Below, in pieces: positions 49,920 to 57,991 of a stretch of 64,000 nucleotides of DNA; position 1 is the stretch's first letter, and every line of letters starts with the position of its first letter. The translations under genes were made by a program, and so were the position numbers. Source of the DNA: Haloarcula amylovorans (GTDB taxonomy: Archaea; Halobacteriota; Halobacteria; Halobacteriales; Haloarculaceae); NCBI RefSeq assembly GCF_004681185.1, contig NZ_SRIF01000011.1, positions 1-64,000 on the forward strand, written 5' to 3'. The notes beneath the pieces were generated by a model. That model did no database searches. It was not told where the DNA came from and saw only the letters and a list, made by a program, of their open reading frames with translations.

Positions 49920-50518
49920 GCTCTTTGCCTCGGCAGGCTTTGGCTCCAGGTCCGCACATCCTTGCTCTCTGAAGTGTTTAGTGACTGGTCGAACCGCTGC
50001 ATAGAGAACCTACGGTGGTCAGCGGCATAATATCTTCAGATGGCTCGGCACTCTTGCAACTCGCAATATAGGTGCCGGGGACTTGGATGGCCCACCACCC
50101 CACTGCATCTAGTGCTTGACCTTCAGAGCGGTGAGGGCAGTGACGCGACAACTTGGCTTCCCGAGGACAGTGTAACTCTCACTGTCGATTGCATGCGTAG
50201 ATCGTCGCGGCTGGGCACGCTCTCGGCGGTCGTCGGGCTCGGCAGACATCACTCATCAGAACGCGGTGGGGGTCGTCGGTGTCGTACCACTATCGAAGGG
50301 TCGCGATGTCCGCATCGCTGTCGACGAACGCTTCCAGAGGTTCACGGTCTAGACCTATCACAATGATGGCGTCAGGGTAGTTAGAAATAGGGTATTCGAT
50401 AATACCCAAGTTGCACTACCTTATTTGGCACTTTTGGGGGAGTGGGCCAGCACTGGACGGCAACGCTTGCTGCCGATATTCCCCTTAGCCTCTTATTCTT
50501 CCGGCGAGTATCTTCCGT
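49920..50518. other. 600-bp intergenic region with no credible gene
   Basis: Short open frames occur on both strands, but none has a recognised family, and codon usage looks irregular. An AT-rich stretch near 50386-50425 (GGGTATTCGATAATACCC, an imperfect palindrome) precedes the EamA gene by about 120 bases and may be regulatory. Nothing else is supported. Confidence 0.4.
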
Positions 50519-51514
50519 GTGTCGACTGCCCGCTGGTCACGAGTCGTCCGTTCTCCCCGGTATCGAGATACCGTTCTTTTCGTTCTCCTTGCCGCCCTCT
50601 TCGGTGGGTCATTTGTTGCGATAAAGGCGGGCCTCCGTGAACTGCCACCGATCTTGTTCGCGGGTCTGCGCTTTGATATCGCTGCCGTCGTCCTGTTAGC
50701 GTACATCGCTGGGACGAGCGAGCGATCCGCGTGGATACCGAGGACACGTGGTGATTACCTCGGGATTGGTGCCGGAGCGGTGTTTCTCATCGCACTCAAC
50801 AACGGCTTGTTGTTCCTCGGCCAAGTCACCACGACACCTGCTGCAGCCTCCGTCATGTACGGCCTCAATCCGATAGTGGCACCCATCTTCGCGTGGTGGT
50901 TGCTCGGCGATCGGCTCTCCCGACTCGGGGCAGTCGGGATTGGGATTGCGCTATGTGGTGTCATTATCATCGTACAGCCATCGCCGTCGACGTTTACTGA
51001 TGCGAGTGCGATCGGACAGTTGTTTGTCCTCGGTGCCGCTGGGGCGGTTGCCCTGGGAAGCGTGTTACTCCAGCGTGTCGGTCCGCGAATGGCGAGCAGT
51101 GCGTTGACCGCGTGGGCCATGGCTGGTGGTGCAGTGATCCTCCACGCGAGCAGTCTGCTTATCGGGGAACCACAACCGAATCTGCTCGCGCTCGAACCAG
51201 TGACGGTCCTGAGTCTGCTGTCACTTGGGATTCCATCGACAGCAGTCGCGTACGCGATTTATTTCGGACTCATTGGCCGGATTGGGCCAGTCCGTGCAAA
51301 TCTGGTGGCCTACGTCGTGCCTGTCTTCGCTTCGCTCACCGGCTGGGTCGTACTTGAATCGTCAGTCTCGGTCTGGACTGGCGTTGGATTTCTAGTCGTC
51401 GTTGCTGGGTTCGCGCTCATCGAACGACAGGTCGTTGGCACAGAACTTGCTCGTCTCTGGCGGCGATTCCGTGGCCCATCGTCGGATGGCGAGCGGGTCG
51501 ACGGTGATGACTGA
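50519..51514 (+). CDS. EamA/DMT-family transporter
   Basis: 331 residues with ten predicted membrane helices in two EamA repeats. The first has FGGSFVAIKAGLRELPPILFAGLRFDIAAVVLL and TTPAAASVMYGLNPIVAPIFAWWLLGDRLS. The second ends IGPVRANLVAYVVPVFASLTGWVVLESSVS. Drug/metabolite exporters of this family move amino acids, nucleobases or other small metabolites; the substrate is not predictable. The start is GTG at 50519. The C-terminal 30 residues are charged and cytoplasmic. Confidence 0.88.
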   Translation: MSTARWSRVVRSPRYRDTVLFVLLAALFGGSFVAIKAGLRELPPILFAGLRFDIAAVVLLAYIAGTSERSAWIPRTRGDYLGIGAGAVFLIALNNGLLFLGQVTTTPAAASVMYGLNPIVAPIFAWWLLGDRLSRLGAVGIGIALCGVIIIVQPSPSTFTDASAIGQLFVLGAAGAVALGSVLLQRVGPRMASSALTAWAMAGGAVILHASSLLIGEPQPNLLALEPVTVLSLLSLGIPSTAVAYAIYFGLIGRIGPVRANLVAYVVPVFASLTGWVVLESSVSVWTGVGFLVVVAGFALIERQVVGTELARLWRRFRGPSSDGERVDGDD

Positions 51515-51635
51515 GACGATCTCACAGTAGAATCCGTATTACACCACCTCTCTAAGTCGGATAGTTCCGGTATCTCAGTCGGCCTAAGAATCAAATCGGA
51601 AACTTAGAACGAATCTCGTCGTGGGACCCGAACAA

Positions 51636-52424
51636 TTACCGCTGAAGCCCTTCCCCGTCGGTTGCGACCGGGCGTTGTGTCCGGGTCAATTGCGCTTCGA
51701 AAGAGGCTGCCGATTCGGCGTCATCGCCAGCGAGCGCGCGCTGCTTTTCGACCTCCGAGTGAACGGCGTCCGTTATTCGTGGATGCGCTCCAAGCGGATC
51801 GGCATACTCGATGCCACCGCGTGCGAGTTCGAGTTCGTCGGGAATCCGGCTTTCGGTCGCTTCGGTTCGTGTCAGAAAGAGGGGGACAGCTACCGACTGG
51901 TTCTTGCTAGTATTGTACCGCACACATTCGACTGTGGGGTTCTGGAGGAGATAGCAGGTCAGCACCTCTCCGTACCCCGACTGTTCTCGAAGTCGAGCCG
52001 CGTGATAGTCGGTCGTTTGCCGGTGGTACGGTTTCGAACTACTCCCGAACCCAACGAGAATGAGAGAGACGTCGTCAGATGCCGGAATCAGACTTGCTCC
52101 TTTCTCTTTTATCACCTCGGTGATGGCCGGGTTCTGACCGAGTGGTTCGCAGTAGTGGACATCTCCGGAGATATAGGAGAGCGCAGCGGGGACACCGTCA
52201 ATCGTGTCGTGACTGTGTGCAGCACACATCGGGACTGCATACACTGTATCCGCAGAAATCCGCTCGAACTCCTCTTTGAGTTCGCGGATCGGTTCACTCT
52301 CGTACGTCGCTATCTCGACGTCGTCGACGACAGCTCGTCGGTTGAGACGGCCGGCGTGTGCTTCGAGCACTTCGTGAGCGTTTCTCGTATTACGGCCGAT
52401 GAGCAGGATTGATTCGGTTGTCAT
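51636..52424 (-). CDS. cbiX: CbiX-like sirohydrochlorin cobaltochelatase
   Basis: 262 residues in a tandem chelatase fold. The N-terminal unit has ESILLIGRNTRNAHEVLEAHAGRL, and metal-binding His residues appear in VPMCAAHSHDTID (near 68-80). The second unit carries VSLILVGFGSSSKPYHRQTTDYHAARLREQSGYGEVLTCYLLQNPT and VPLFLTRTEATES. The canonical HGS motif near the start is degenerate (GRN), so activity is less certain than for the CbiX-ferredoxin protein at the window end. It is on the minus strand, after CbiE. Confidence 0.82.
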   Translation of the reverse strand: MTTESILLIGRNTRNAHEVLEAHAGRLNRRAVVDDVEIATYESEPIRELKEEFERISADTVYAVPMCAAHSHDTIDGVPAALSYISGDVHYCEPLGQNPAITEVIKEKGASLIPASDDVSLILVGFGSSSKPYHRQTTDYHAARLREQSGYGEVLTCYLLQNPTVECVRYNTSKNQSVAVPLFLTRTEATESRIPDELELARGGIEYADPLGAHPRITDAVHSEVEKQRALAGDDAESAASFEAQLTRTQRPVATDGEGLQR

Positions 52425-52602
52425 GGGTCATCCACGCGCACAATTTCATTTGTGCTAACCCAATTCGGGTTGTCTTACCGGTCGAGACGGACTATCAAAT
52501 AAGTTTTGGTGAGGCCGATATCGTTCAGCGTGGGAGTGGCAATAGTGACACAGAATGGATCAGTAGCCCGTAGATAGCGGTAACAGTGATTAAAATGGCG
52601 CT

Positions 52603-53367
52603 TCAGTCGGACCGAACAGCTACTACCGACAGATCAGAGAATGGTGACGTCTCTCCATCTGATTCTTTCGTGAGTGCCTGGAGCTTCCCCAGCGTCGTCG
52701 TGGTCACTTCTTCGTTGTCGTGTGTCAGATGTTCTAAGACGAGAACCTCCAGTGAGTGGGAAGCGCCTGCATCGAGTAAGTCGGCGGCGATGTCTTCCGG
52801 CATCCAGTCGTAGGGACGCGGGAGTACAAGCAGGTGTCGCTCACCGACCGCGTCGCGGAGCCGACGGAGGTCGCGTGTAATATCCCCACTCTTGTGGAGT
52901 GTCACGAATACTGTCTCCTCCAGCGGTGTTCGTGCCCTGCTGGCGGCCACCTGCAGGGACGAGATTCCAGGGATGACCCGAACTGGCCGTTCGACAGCGG
53001 CCTGAACCTTCCCGACGAACTGGTAGCCCGAGTGGTTCGGATCACCCATCAGGACGGCCGTTCCGGACTCCCCGTCAGCCACGCGCTCAGCGAACGTCAC
53101 AAGCGTCTCGGCTTCATCACGATACCCACATGTGAGTAGGTCAGCGTTCGTCATCTCGCGGACGAACTCGACGACAGTCTCGAAACCCACGACGACATCA
53201 GCATCGCGGATTGCGCGCTCGCCGCGAGGGGTCAGATACTCCAGGTTACCCGGACCAATGCCGACTGCGTACACCGGGTTCTCCGCCGATGCAGACTCCG
53301 TTTCAGGGACCGACGCCGCCAGCGTCGCTGGATCGGGGCCGGCGTCCAAGTCGTACGTGTCGCTCAC
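52603..53367 (-). CDS. cbiE: cobalt-precorrin C5-methyltransferase (CbiE-like)
   Basis: 254 residues, GTG start. Tetrapyrrole methylase motifs are VYAVGIGPGNLEYLTPRGERAI (near 33-54), VLMGDPNHSGYQFVGKVQAA, RPVRVIPGISSLQVAASRART and LLVLPRPYDWMPEDIAADLLDAG, ending FSDLSVVAVR, which fits CbiE better than CbiH or CbiF. A 25-residue acidic N-terminal tail is lineage-specific. It overlaps the cbiC stop by four bases. No separate CbiT is present in the window. The exact position in the corrin pathway should be regarded as probable. Confidence 0.8.
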   Translation of the reverse strand: MSDTYDLDAGPDPATLAASVPETESASAENPVYAVGIGPGNLEYLTPRGERAIRDADVVVGFETVVEFVREMTNADLLTCGYRDEAETLVTFAERVADGESGTAVLMGDPNHSGYQFVGKVQAAVERPVRVIPGISSLQVAASRARTPLEETVFVTLHKSGDITRDLRRLRDAVGERHLLVLPRPYDWMPEDIAADLLDAGASHSLEVLVLEHLTHDNEEVTTTTLGKLQALTKESDGETSPFSDLSVVAVRSD

Positions 53368-54095
53368 GGGAGGTCGGCCTCTCCACTCCGAACATCGCTC
53401 GCCACGTGGACGAGTTCGTTCGTCAGGCCGGCTGCCAACCCGCTTCCGCCGCGACGGCCGACGTTCGTGATTGCAGGGACGCCGTAGGATTCAGCGACCT
53501 GGCGCAGCCGTTTCCGGCTCTCCGCAGCTTTGACGAAGCCGACCGGGGTGGCGACCACCACGGCAGGGCGCGTGCCGTCTGCGATGCAGTCTGCGAGGGC
53601 GAGTGCTGCGGTCGGGGCGTTCCCGATAACGGCGATGGCACCGTCGTAAGTCCCCTGTCGGTCGAGTTCGAGTACGGACGCAGCCGTCCGCGTCATGCCA
53701 GTCTGTTTCGCAAGTTCGGCACCGTTCCCGATGGCCTTCTGGACCGGACAGTCGTGACCGCGACCAGTAATACCGGCTTTGACCATCGTGATGTCGGTAA
53801 CGATGGGACGCTCGTCGAGGACCGCTCGTGCGCCGGCGACGACCGGTTCGTCCTCGGCTTCACCGGTGAACCGGACGAAGTACTGGAACTCGGAATCGCC
53901 CGTCGCATGGACACTCTTTTGCCGGATACGGTCGGCCAGCGTCTCGTCCGGGACGAGTTCGCGCACGCGATCCATACTCGTCTCGGCGATCTCCATCGCG
54001 TTCTCGGTCGTCGCACCGAGGTCTGCGTACTCCTCGACGTCGCTGACGTTCCTGTCCTCGCTACCGCCGTTTGTTCGGCTCTCGTCAGTCGTCAT
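53364..54095 (-). CDS. cbiC: precorrin-8X / cobalt-precorrin-8 methylmutase
   Basis: 243 residues from the ATG at 54095. The catalytic His is at about 63 in RQKSVHATGDSEF. PIVTDITMVKAGITGRG, IGNAPTAALAL and PAVVVATPVGFVKAAESRKRL are conserved substrate-binding segments. It moves the C11 methyl group to C12 to make hydrogenobyrinate or cobyrinate. It starts 11 bases inside the end of cobN and overlaps cbiE, so these three genes form one minus-strand operon. Confidence 0.94.
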   Translation of the reverse strand: MTTDESRTNGGSEDRNVSDVEEYADLGATTENAMEIAETSMDRVRELVPDETLADRIRQKSVHATGDSEFQYFVRFTGEAEDEPVVAGARAVLDERPIVTDITMVKAGITGRGHDCPVQKAIGNGAELAKQTGMTRTAASVLELDRQGTYDGAIAVIGNAPTAALALADCIADGTRPAVVVATPVGFVKAAESRKRLRQVAESYGVPAITNVGRRGGSGLAAGLTNELVHVASDVRSGEADLP

Positions 54096-57000
54096 CGCTG
54101 GACACCTCCGGTGCGTTCGTGCTCCCGGCACGTGCTTCGATGTCACCGTCCACTCGAAGGTTGATGTCCCGAAGCTCGTCGGCGGTCTCGTCGTCGGCGT
54201 CCCACAGTCCGCGGTCGATTGCCTCGAGGAGTGTGTCACTGATACTCTCCAGAGCCCACGGGTTCACGTCGCGCATCCACTCCTGTCGGTCCTCGTCGAA
54301 CGCGTACTTCTCGGCGACGTCGGCCCAGAGCGCGTCACTGACGACGCCTGTGGTCGCGTCCCAGCCGAGGACGACATCCACGGTGGTCGACAGGTCACCA
54401 GCACCCTTGTAGTCGTGGTCCGCCATACTATCGAGCCAGTCGGGATTGAGTACGCGGGCGCGCATCGCCTTGCGAACCTTCTCCTCGTTGGTGTACACGG
54501 AGACGTTGTCGGGGTCGCTTGAGTCACCGACGTAGGAGGCAGGCTCCTCGCCTGCGATCTCTGAAACGGCGGTGATGAACCCGCCGTGGAACGCGTACCA
54601 GTCGGAGCTGTCGAACTCGTCCTGTTCGGCGGTGTCCTCGATCTTGACCGTAGCGTCGACGCTACCAAGGCGTCGCTCGAAGGCGTCGTGCGCCTCCGTC
54701 ACCCGTCCTCGCTTCCCGAGTGCGTAACCGCCCCACTGCACGTACACGTCGGCGAGGTCGGACCGGTCGTCCCAGTTCCCCTCATCGACTGCTTTGTTCG
54801 TCCCGGCACCGTACCCCCCCGGTCGGGTCGTGAACACCCGACGTCTGGCCGCTTTTTCGGGGTCGTCGACACCCTGCTCGCTGAGTCGCTCGGCTTCCTC
54901 CTCGACGTGCTTTTTGACGTAGTTCATCTCGTATGGCTCGTCGAGGTCGACGACCGCGTCGACGGCGTCGTGAACGACACCTGCGGCCTGTGGGAAGGCA
55001 TCGCGGAACAGCCCCGAGACACGAGTCGTGACATCGATTCGGGGGCGGTTGAGTTCGTCCAATGGAATTGGAGCGACCCCGTCGATACGTCCGGCGTCGG
55101 TCCACTCGGGTTCGACGCCCATCAGCGCAAGCACCTGCGCGATGGTCTCGCCCCGCGTTCGAACGGTCGGCGTTCCCCACGCGACGACGCCGATCTCCTC
55201 GGGATACGCGCCTTCTTGATCGTGGTGACGCGCCGCGATGCCGTCAGCTATCTCCCGCCCGACGCGCCACGCGCTCTTGGCCGGTACCTTCCGTGGGTCC
55301 AGCGTGTAGAAGTTCCGTGCCGTCGGTAGCAGGTCGACCCCGCCTCGCGTCGGCGCACCGCTCCCGCCAGGCGGGACGTACTCGCCGGCCAGGGCGTCTG
55401 CCGTTCTCGGAATCTCGTCCTCCGCACCTCGCACCCGGGGGGCAACCTCCTCACAGATGAACGCCAGCGCGTCCCGAAGGTCGTTGTGTGCGCCGGATGT
55501 CGCACGTGTGTCCCCGAGTGGGTCGATGTCTACCACGAGGAGGTTCATGTTGACCTCGTCCGCCGGTCCCGCCTCTGCCTCCGAAGCCGGGATGTCGAAG
55601 TCGTGTGCGGCCAGCGTTTCCACGAGCGTGAGACTCGTCTCGTACACTTCGTCGGCAGCCTCCGAGAGTGTCGTGCCCAGTTCGTCGTCGTACGCCCCCG
55701 GTTCGTCGAGCATCCGCTGGTAGTCGACGCCGAGCACACCGGCCACACTTTCACGGAGACTTGGCCCGCCTGGGTTCTCTAGGCGCGTGAGTGCGACGAG
55801 GTACTCGACGAGACGGTCCGCCTCTGGGGGCTCGCTCATCGTGTGGAGCCCCATCCGAATCTGCGTCGTCTTCACGTCCGTGAGGTACTCGTGGACGCGT
55901 TCGACGAGTTCGTCCACGTCGACCTCTGCTCGCGGGTCGCTCTCTTCCCCGCTCGACCGTGCCGAGGCGCTGTGCGCCTCGCTCTCGTCGATATCGCCTG
56001 CGGTGCCGAGTTCGACCGCGAGGTCGAGGTCGTCGACTTTCTCTCGGAGAAGCCGTTCGAGGTGCTCCCCGTCGTCGGTGCGGGCGTCTTGCATCCCGGC
56101 TTCCCGATACTGGTCGGCGAGTTCCTCGAGTTCGGCCAGTTCGTCGTAAGTGCCGGCGTTGCGCATCACCGGCGTCAGGTAGTCGACGATGGCTGCGTAC
56201 GAGCGCCGTTTCGCTTGGGTCCCCTCGCCCGGATTGTTGATGATGTACGGGTAGACGTTCGGGATATCGTCGACGAGCTGGTCCGGAGCGCTCTCGCCGT
56301 TCAGCCCGACCGTCTTGCCGGGAAGCCACTCCAGACTTCCGTGCGTGCCGAGGTGAACGACGGCGTCGGCCTCGAACGCGTTTCGGAGCCAGCCGTAGAA
56401 CGCCACGTAGTCGTGGGGGGGCTGGAGGTCGGAGTCGTGATAGACCTTCGAGGGGTCCATCCCGAACCCACGCGGTGGCTGGACGGTGACGAGGACGTTT
56501 CCGAACTCGACGCCGGGGATGGCGAACGGACGGTCGGGCACTTCGCCCCATTCGTCGACGACGTTCGTCTGGAAGCGTTCGTCCATGTCCGCGAACCACT
56601 CGCGATACCGCTCCGTGGACACGACATCGACGCTCAACTCTCGCACGTCTTCGGGGGCGACCCAACGGTCATCAAGAGTGAGTTGTGCGGTCAGCCGGTC
56701 CACCAGGGCCTGGCCGCTCTTCGGGACCGAGCCGCCGAGGTCGTAGTCGCGCTCGCGAAGTTCTTCGAGGAGGTTGACGGTGCTCTCGGGACTATCGAGT
56801 CCGAAGGCAGTGCCGATGCCGTCGTCGCTCGGCGGATAGTTGTGCAGGACGACCGCGACGTTCTTTTCCTCGTTCGAGGTGTGCCGAAGAGTCGCCCAGT
56901 TGACCGCAAGCCGCGCGGCGTGGTTCACCCGATCGTCGATGGGGAAGTGCTGTTTCGGCGCGCTCCCGATACCGGCCTCGTCGTCGGTCCGTTCCTTACC

Positions 57001-57957
57001 GCTAATTGGATGCGTGATGACGTTGCCGTCGAACTCCGGGAGCGCGACTGACAGCGCGAGTTCGAAGCCCATGACGCCCGTGTCGCTCTTCTCGTACCGA
57101 GAGCGAGATCGCATCGTCGTCACAGTCTGGATGACGGGCACGCCGAGTCGGTCGAGGAAGACGTCTTCCGCGCTGGCTCCCTCGTCGTCGGCCGCCCGCC
57201 CTCGTTCGTCCATCGAGAGCGAGAACATGAACGACGAGAGCACGGCGTCGATGACCGGCTCGCCGTCGTCCAGCAGCCACTCCTCCGTCACGTGTTCAGC
57301 ATCCCACTGTTCGTCGGTGTCTGTCGCGGGATTACAGAAAATCGGGAGTGCATCTGCACCCTGGGCTTCGACGGCGCGTACTTGGGCGTCGACGTACCGC
57401 GTGTTCTCGTGGGTCCAGTGAGATTCGTAGAACCAGATAGCGACTGTCGGTATGTTGGGATCGAGGGTATCGGTCAATTCCTCGTACGACGCTCCGGGGT
57501 GGTCCGGATGGTAGACACCCTCCGTTGGAAGTGTCACCGGGTCGTCGTAGTCACACTCGCGTTCCCCGTACTCGTCGACGAGGAACCGAACACAGTTCGC
57601 GACGTTGCTGGTCCCACCTTTCTCCAGGTATTCGTAAACTCGATCGCGGTCTGTCGCAGTGACAGACGTATCATCCAGTGCGTAGGCGTCACCGGTGGAT
57701 TTGACGACCAGCGGGACGCCGGCCTCTTCCAGACGGCCGACGGCGTGGTCGTACCCTGGCATACTCTCCTCAGCGCCGTGGAGCCAGAAGATCGCCGCCG
57801 CCGCATCTTCGAGTTCGTCGAGGAACGCGTCGACGTCTGTCTGATCGTCGAGATCACTCTCCGAGCGAACGACCAAGTCGACGTCAACTCGCGCCGCCGC
57901 CTGCTGGACGGCTCCGAGCTCGTTCTCGGTCGCGGTGTAAAGGCCGATTGTTGGCAT
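54085..57957 (-). CDS. cobN: cobaltochelatase large subunit CobN
   Basis: 1290 residues, close to the usual CobN length. The N-terminal domain has TIGLYTATENELGAV and AIFWLHGAEESMPGYDHAVG. The core shows VAIWFYESHWT, VVLHNYPPSDDGIGTAFGLDSP, VVHLGTHGSLEWLPGKTVGL (metal-binding histidines near 570-575), NPGEGTQAKRRSYAAIVDYLTPV, and the C-terminal VVAWGTPTVRTRGETIAQVLALMG and TTRVSGLFRDAFPQ. It inserts cobalt into the corrin ring using ATP with an AAA/vWA partner, encoded divergently 34 bp away. A highly acidic insert lies near 640-690. The predicted promoter gives a leaderless message. Confidence 0.96.
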   Translation of the reverse strand: MPTIGLYTATENELGAVQQAAARVDVDLVVRSESDLDDQTDVDAFLDELEDAAAAIFWLHGAEESMPGYDHAVGRLEEAGVPLVVKSTGDAYALDDTSVTATDRDRVYEYLEKGGTSNVANCVRFLVDEYGERECDYDDPVTLPTEGVYHPDHPGASYEELTDTLDPNIPTVAIWFYESHWTHENTRYVDAQVRAVEAQGADALPIFCNPATDTDEQWDAEHVTEEWLLDDGEPVIDAVLSSFMFSLSMDERGRAADDEGASAEDVFLDRLGVPVIQTVTTMRSRSRYEKSDTGVMGFELALSVALPEFDGNVITHPISGKERTDDEAGIGSAPKQHFPIDDRVNHAARLAVNWATLRHTSNEEKNVAVVLHNYPPSDDGIGTAFGLDSPESTVNLLEELRERDYDLGGSVPKSGQALVDRLTAQLTLDDRWVAPEDVRELSVDVVSTERYREWFADMDERFQTNVVDEWGEVPDRPFAIPGVEFGNVLVTVQPPRGFGMDPSKVYHDSDLQPPHDYVAFYGWLRNAFEADAVVHLGTHGSLEWLPGKTVGLNGESAPDQLVDDIPNVYPYIINNPGEGTQAKRRSYAAIVDYLTPVMRNAGTYDELAELEELADQYREAGMQDARTDDGEHLERLLREKVDDLDLAVELGTAGDIDESEAHSASARSSGEESDPRAEVDVDELVERVHEYLTDVKTTQIRMGLHTMSEPPEADRLVEYLVALTRLENPGGPSLRESVAGVLGVDYQRMLDEPGAYDDELGTTLSEAADEVYETSLTLVETLAAHDFDIPASEAEAGPADEVNMNLLVVDIDPLGDTRATSGAHNDLRDALAFICEEVAPRVRGAEDEIPRTADALAGEYVPPGGSGAPTRGGVDLLPTARNFYTLDPRKVPAKSAWRVGREIADGIAARHHDQEGAYPEEIGVVAWGTPTVRTRGETIAQVLALMGVEPEWTDAGRIDGVAPIPLDELNRPRIDVTTRVSGLFRDAFPQAAGVVHDAVDAVVDLDEPYEMNYVKKHVEEEAERLSEQGVDDPEKAARRRVFTTRPGGYGAGTNKAVDEGNWDDRSDLADVYVQWGGYALGKRGRVTEAHDAFERRLGSVDATVKIEDTAEQDEFDSSDWYAFHGGFITAVSEIAGEEPASYVGDSSDPDNVSVYTNEEKVRKAMRARVLNPDWLDSMADHDYKGAGDLSTTVDVVLGWDATTGVVSDALWADVAEKYAFDEDRQEWMRDVNPWALESISDTLLEAIDRGLWDADDETADELRDINLRVDGDIEARAGSTNAPEVSSDDD

Positions 57958-57991
57958 AACGTTGTTAAACCTCCATTGCGATAATACAAGT
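57958..57991. promoter_or_regulatory. 34-bp overlapping divergent promoter between cobN and the chelatase ATPase
   Basis: The whole intergenic spacer is 34 bp. On the minus strand a GTATTATC element (57981-57988) lies 25-30 bases before the cobN ATG. On the plus strand GTTAAAC (57964-57970) lies about 25 bases before the ATG at 57992. Both transcripts would be leaderless, and the two core promoters would physically overlap, so expression in the two directions is probably mutually exclusive or shared by one regulator. Confidence 0.5.

Noticed and set aside
50040-50366. 108-codon plus-strand frame in the 600-bp gap
   Set aside because: Cys/Arg-rich composition, no homologue recognised and no promoter; likely chance.
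52425-52602. Cobalamin riboswitch upstream of the cbiX gene
   Set aside because: No B12-box-like sequence or credible fold was seen, and such riboswitches are not expected in haloarchaea.
55843-57051. 402-codon frame antisense to cobN
   Set aside because: Mirror of cobN codon bias with no family features or promoter.
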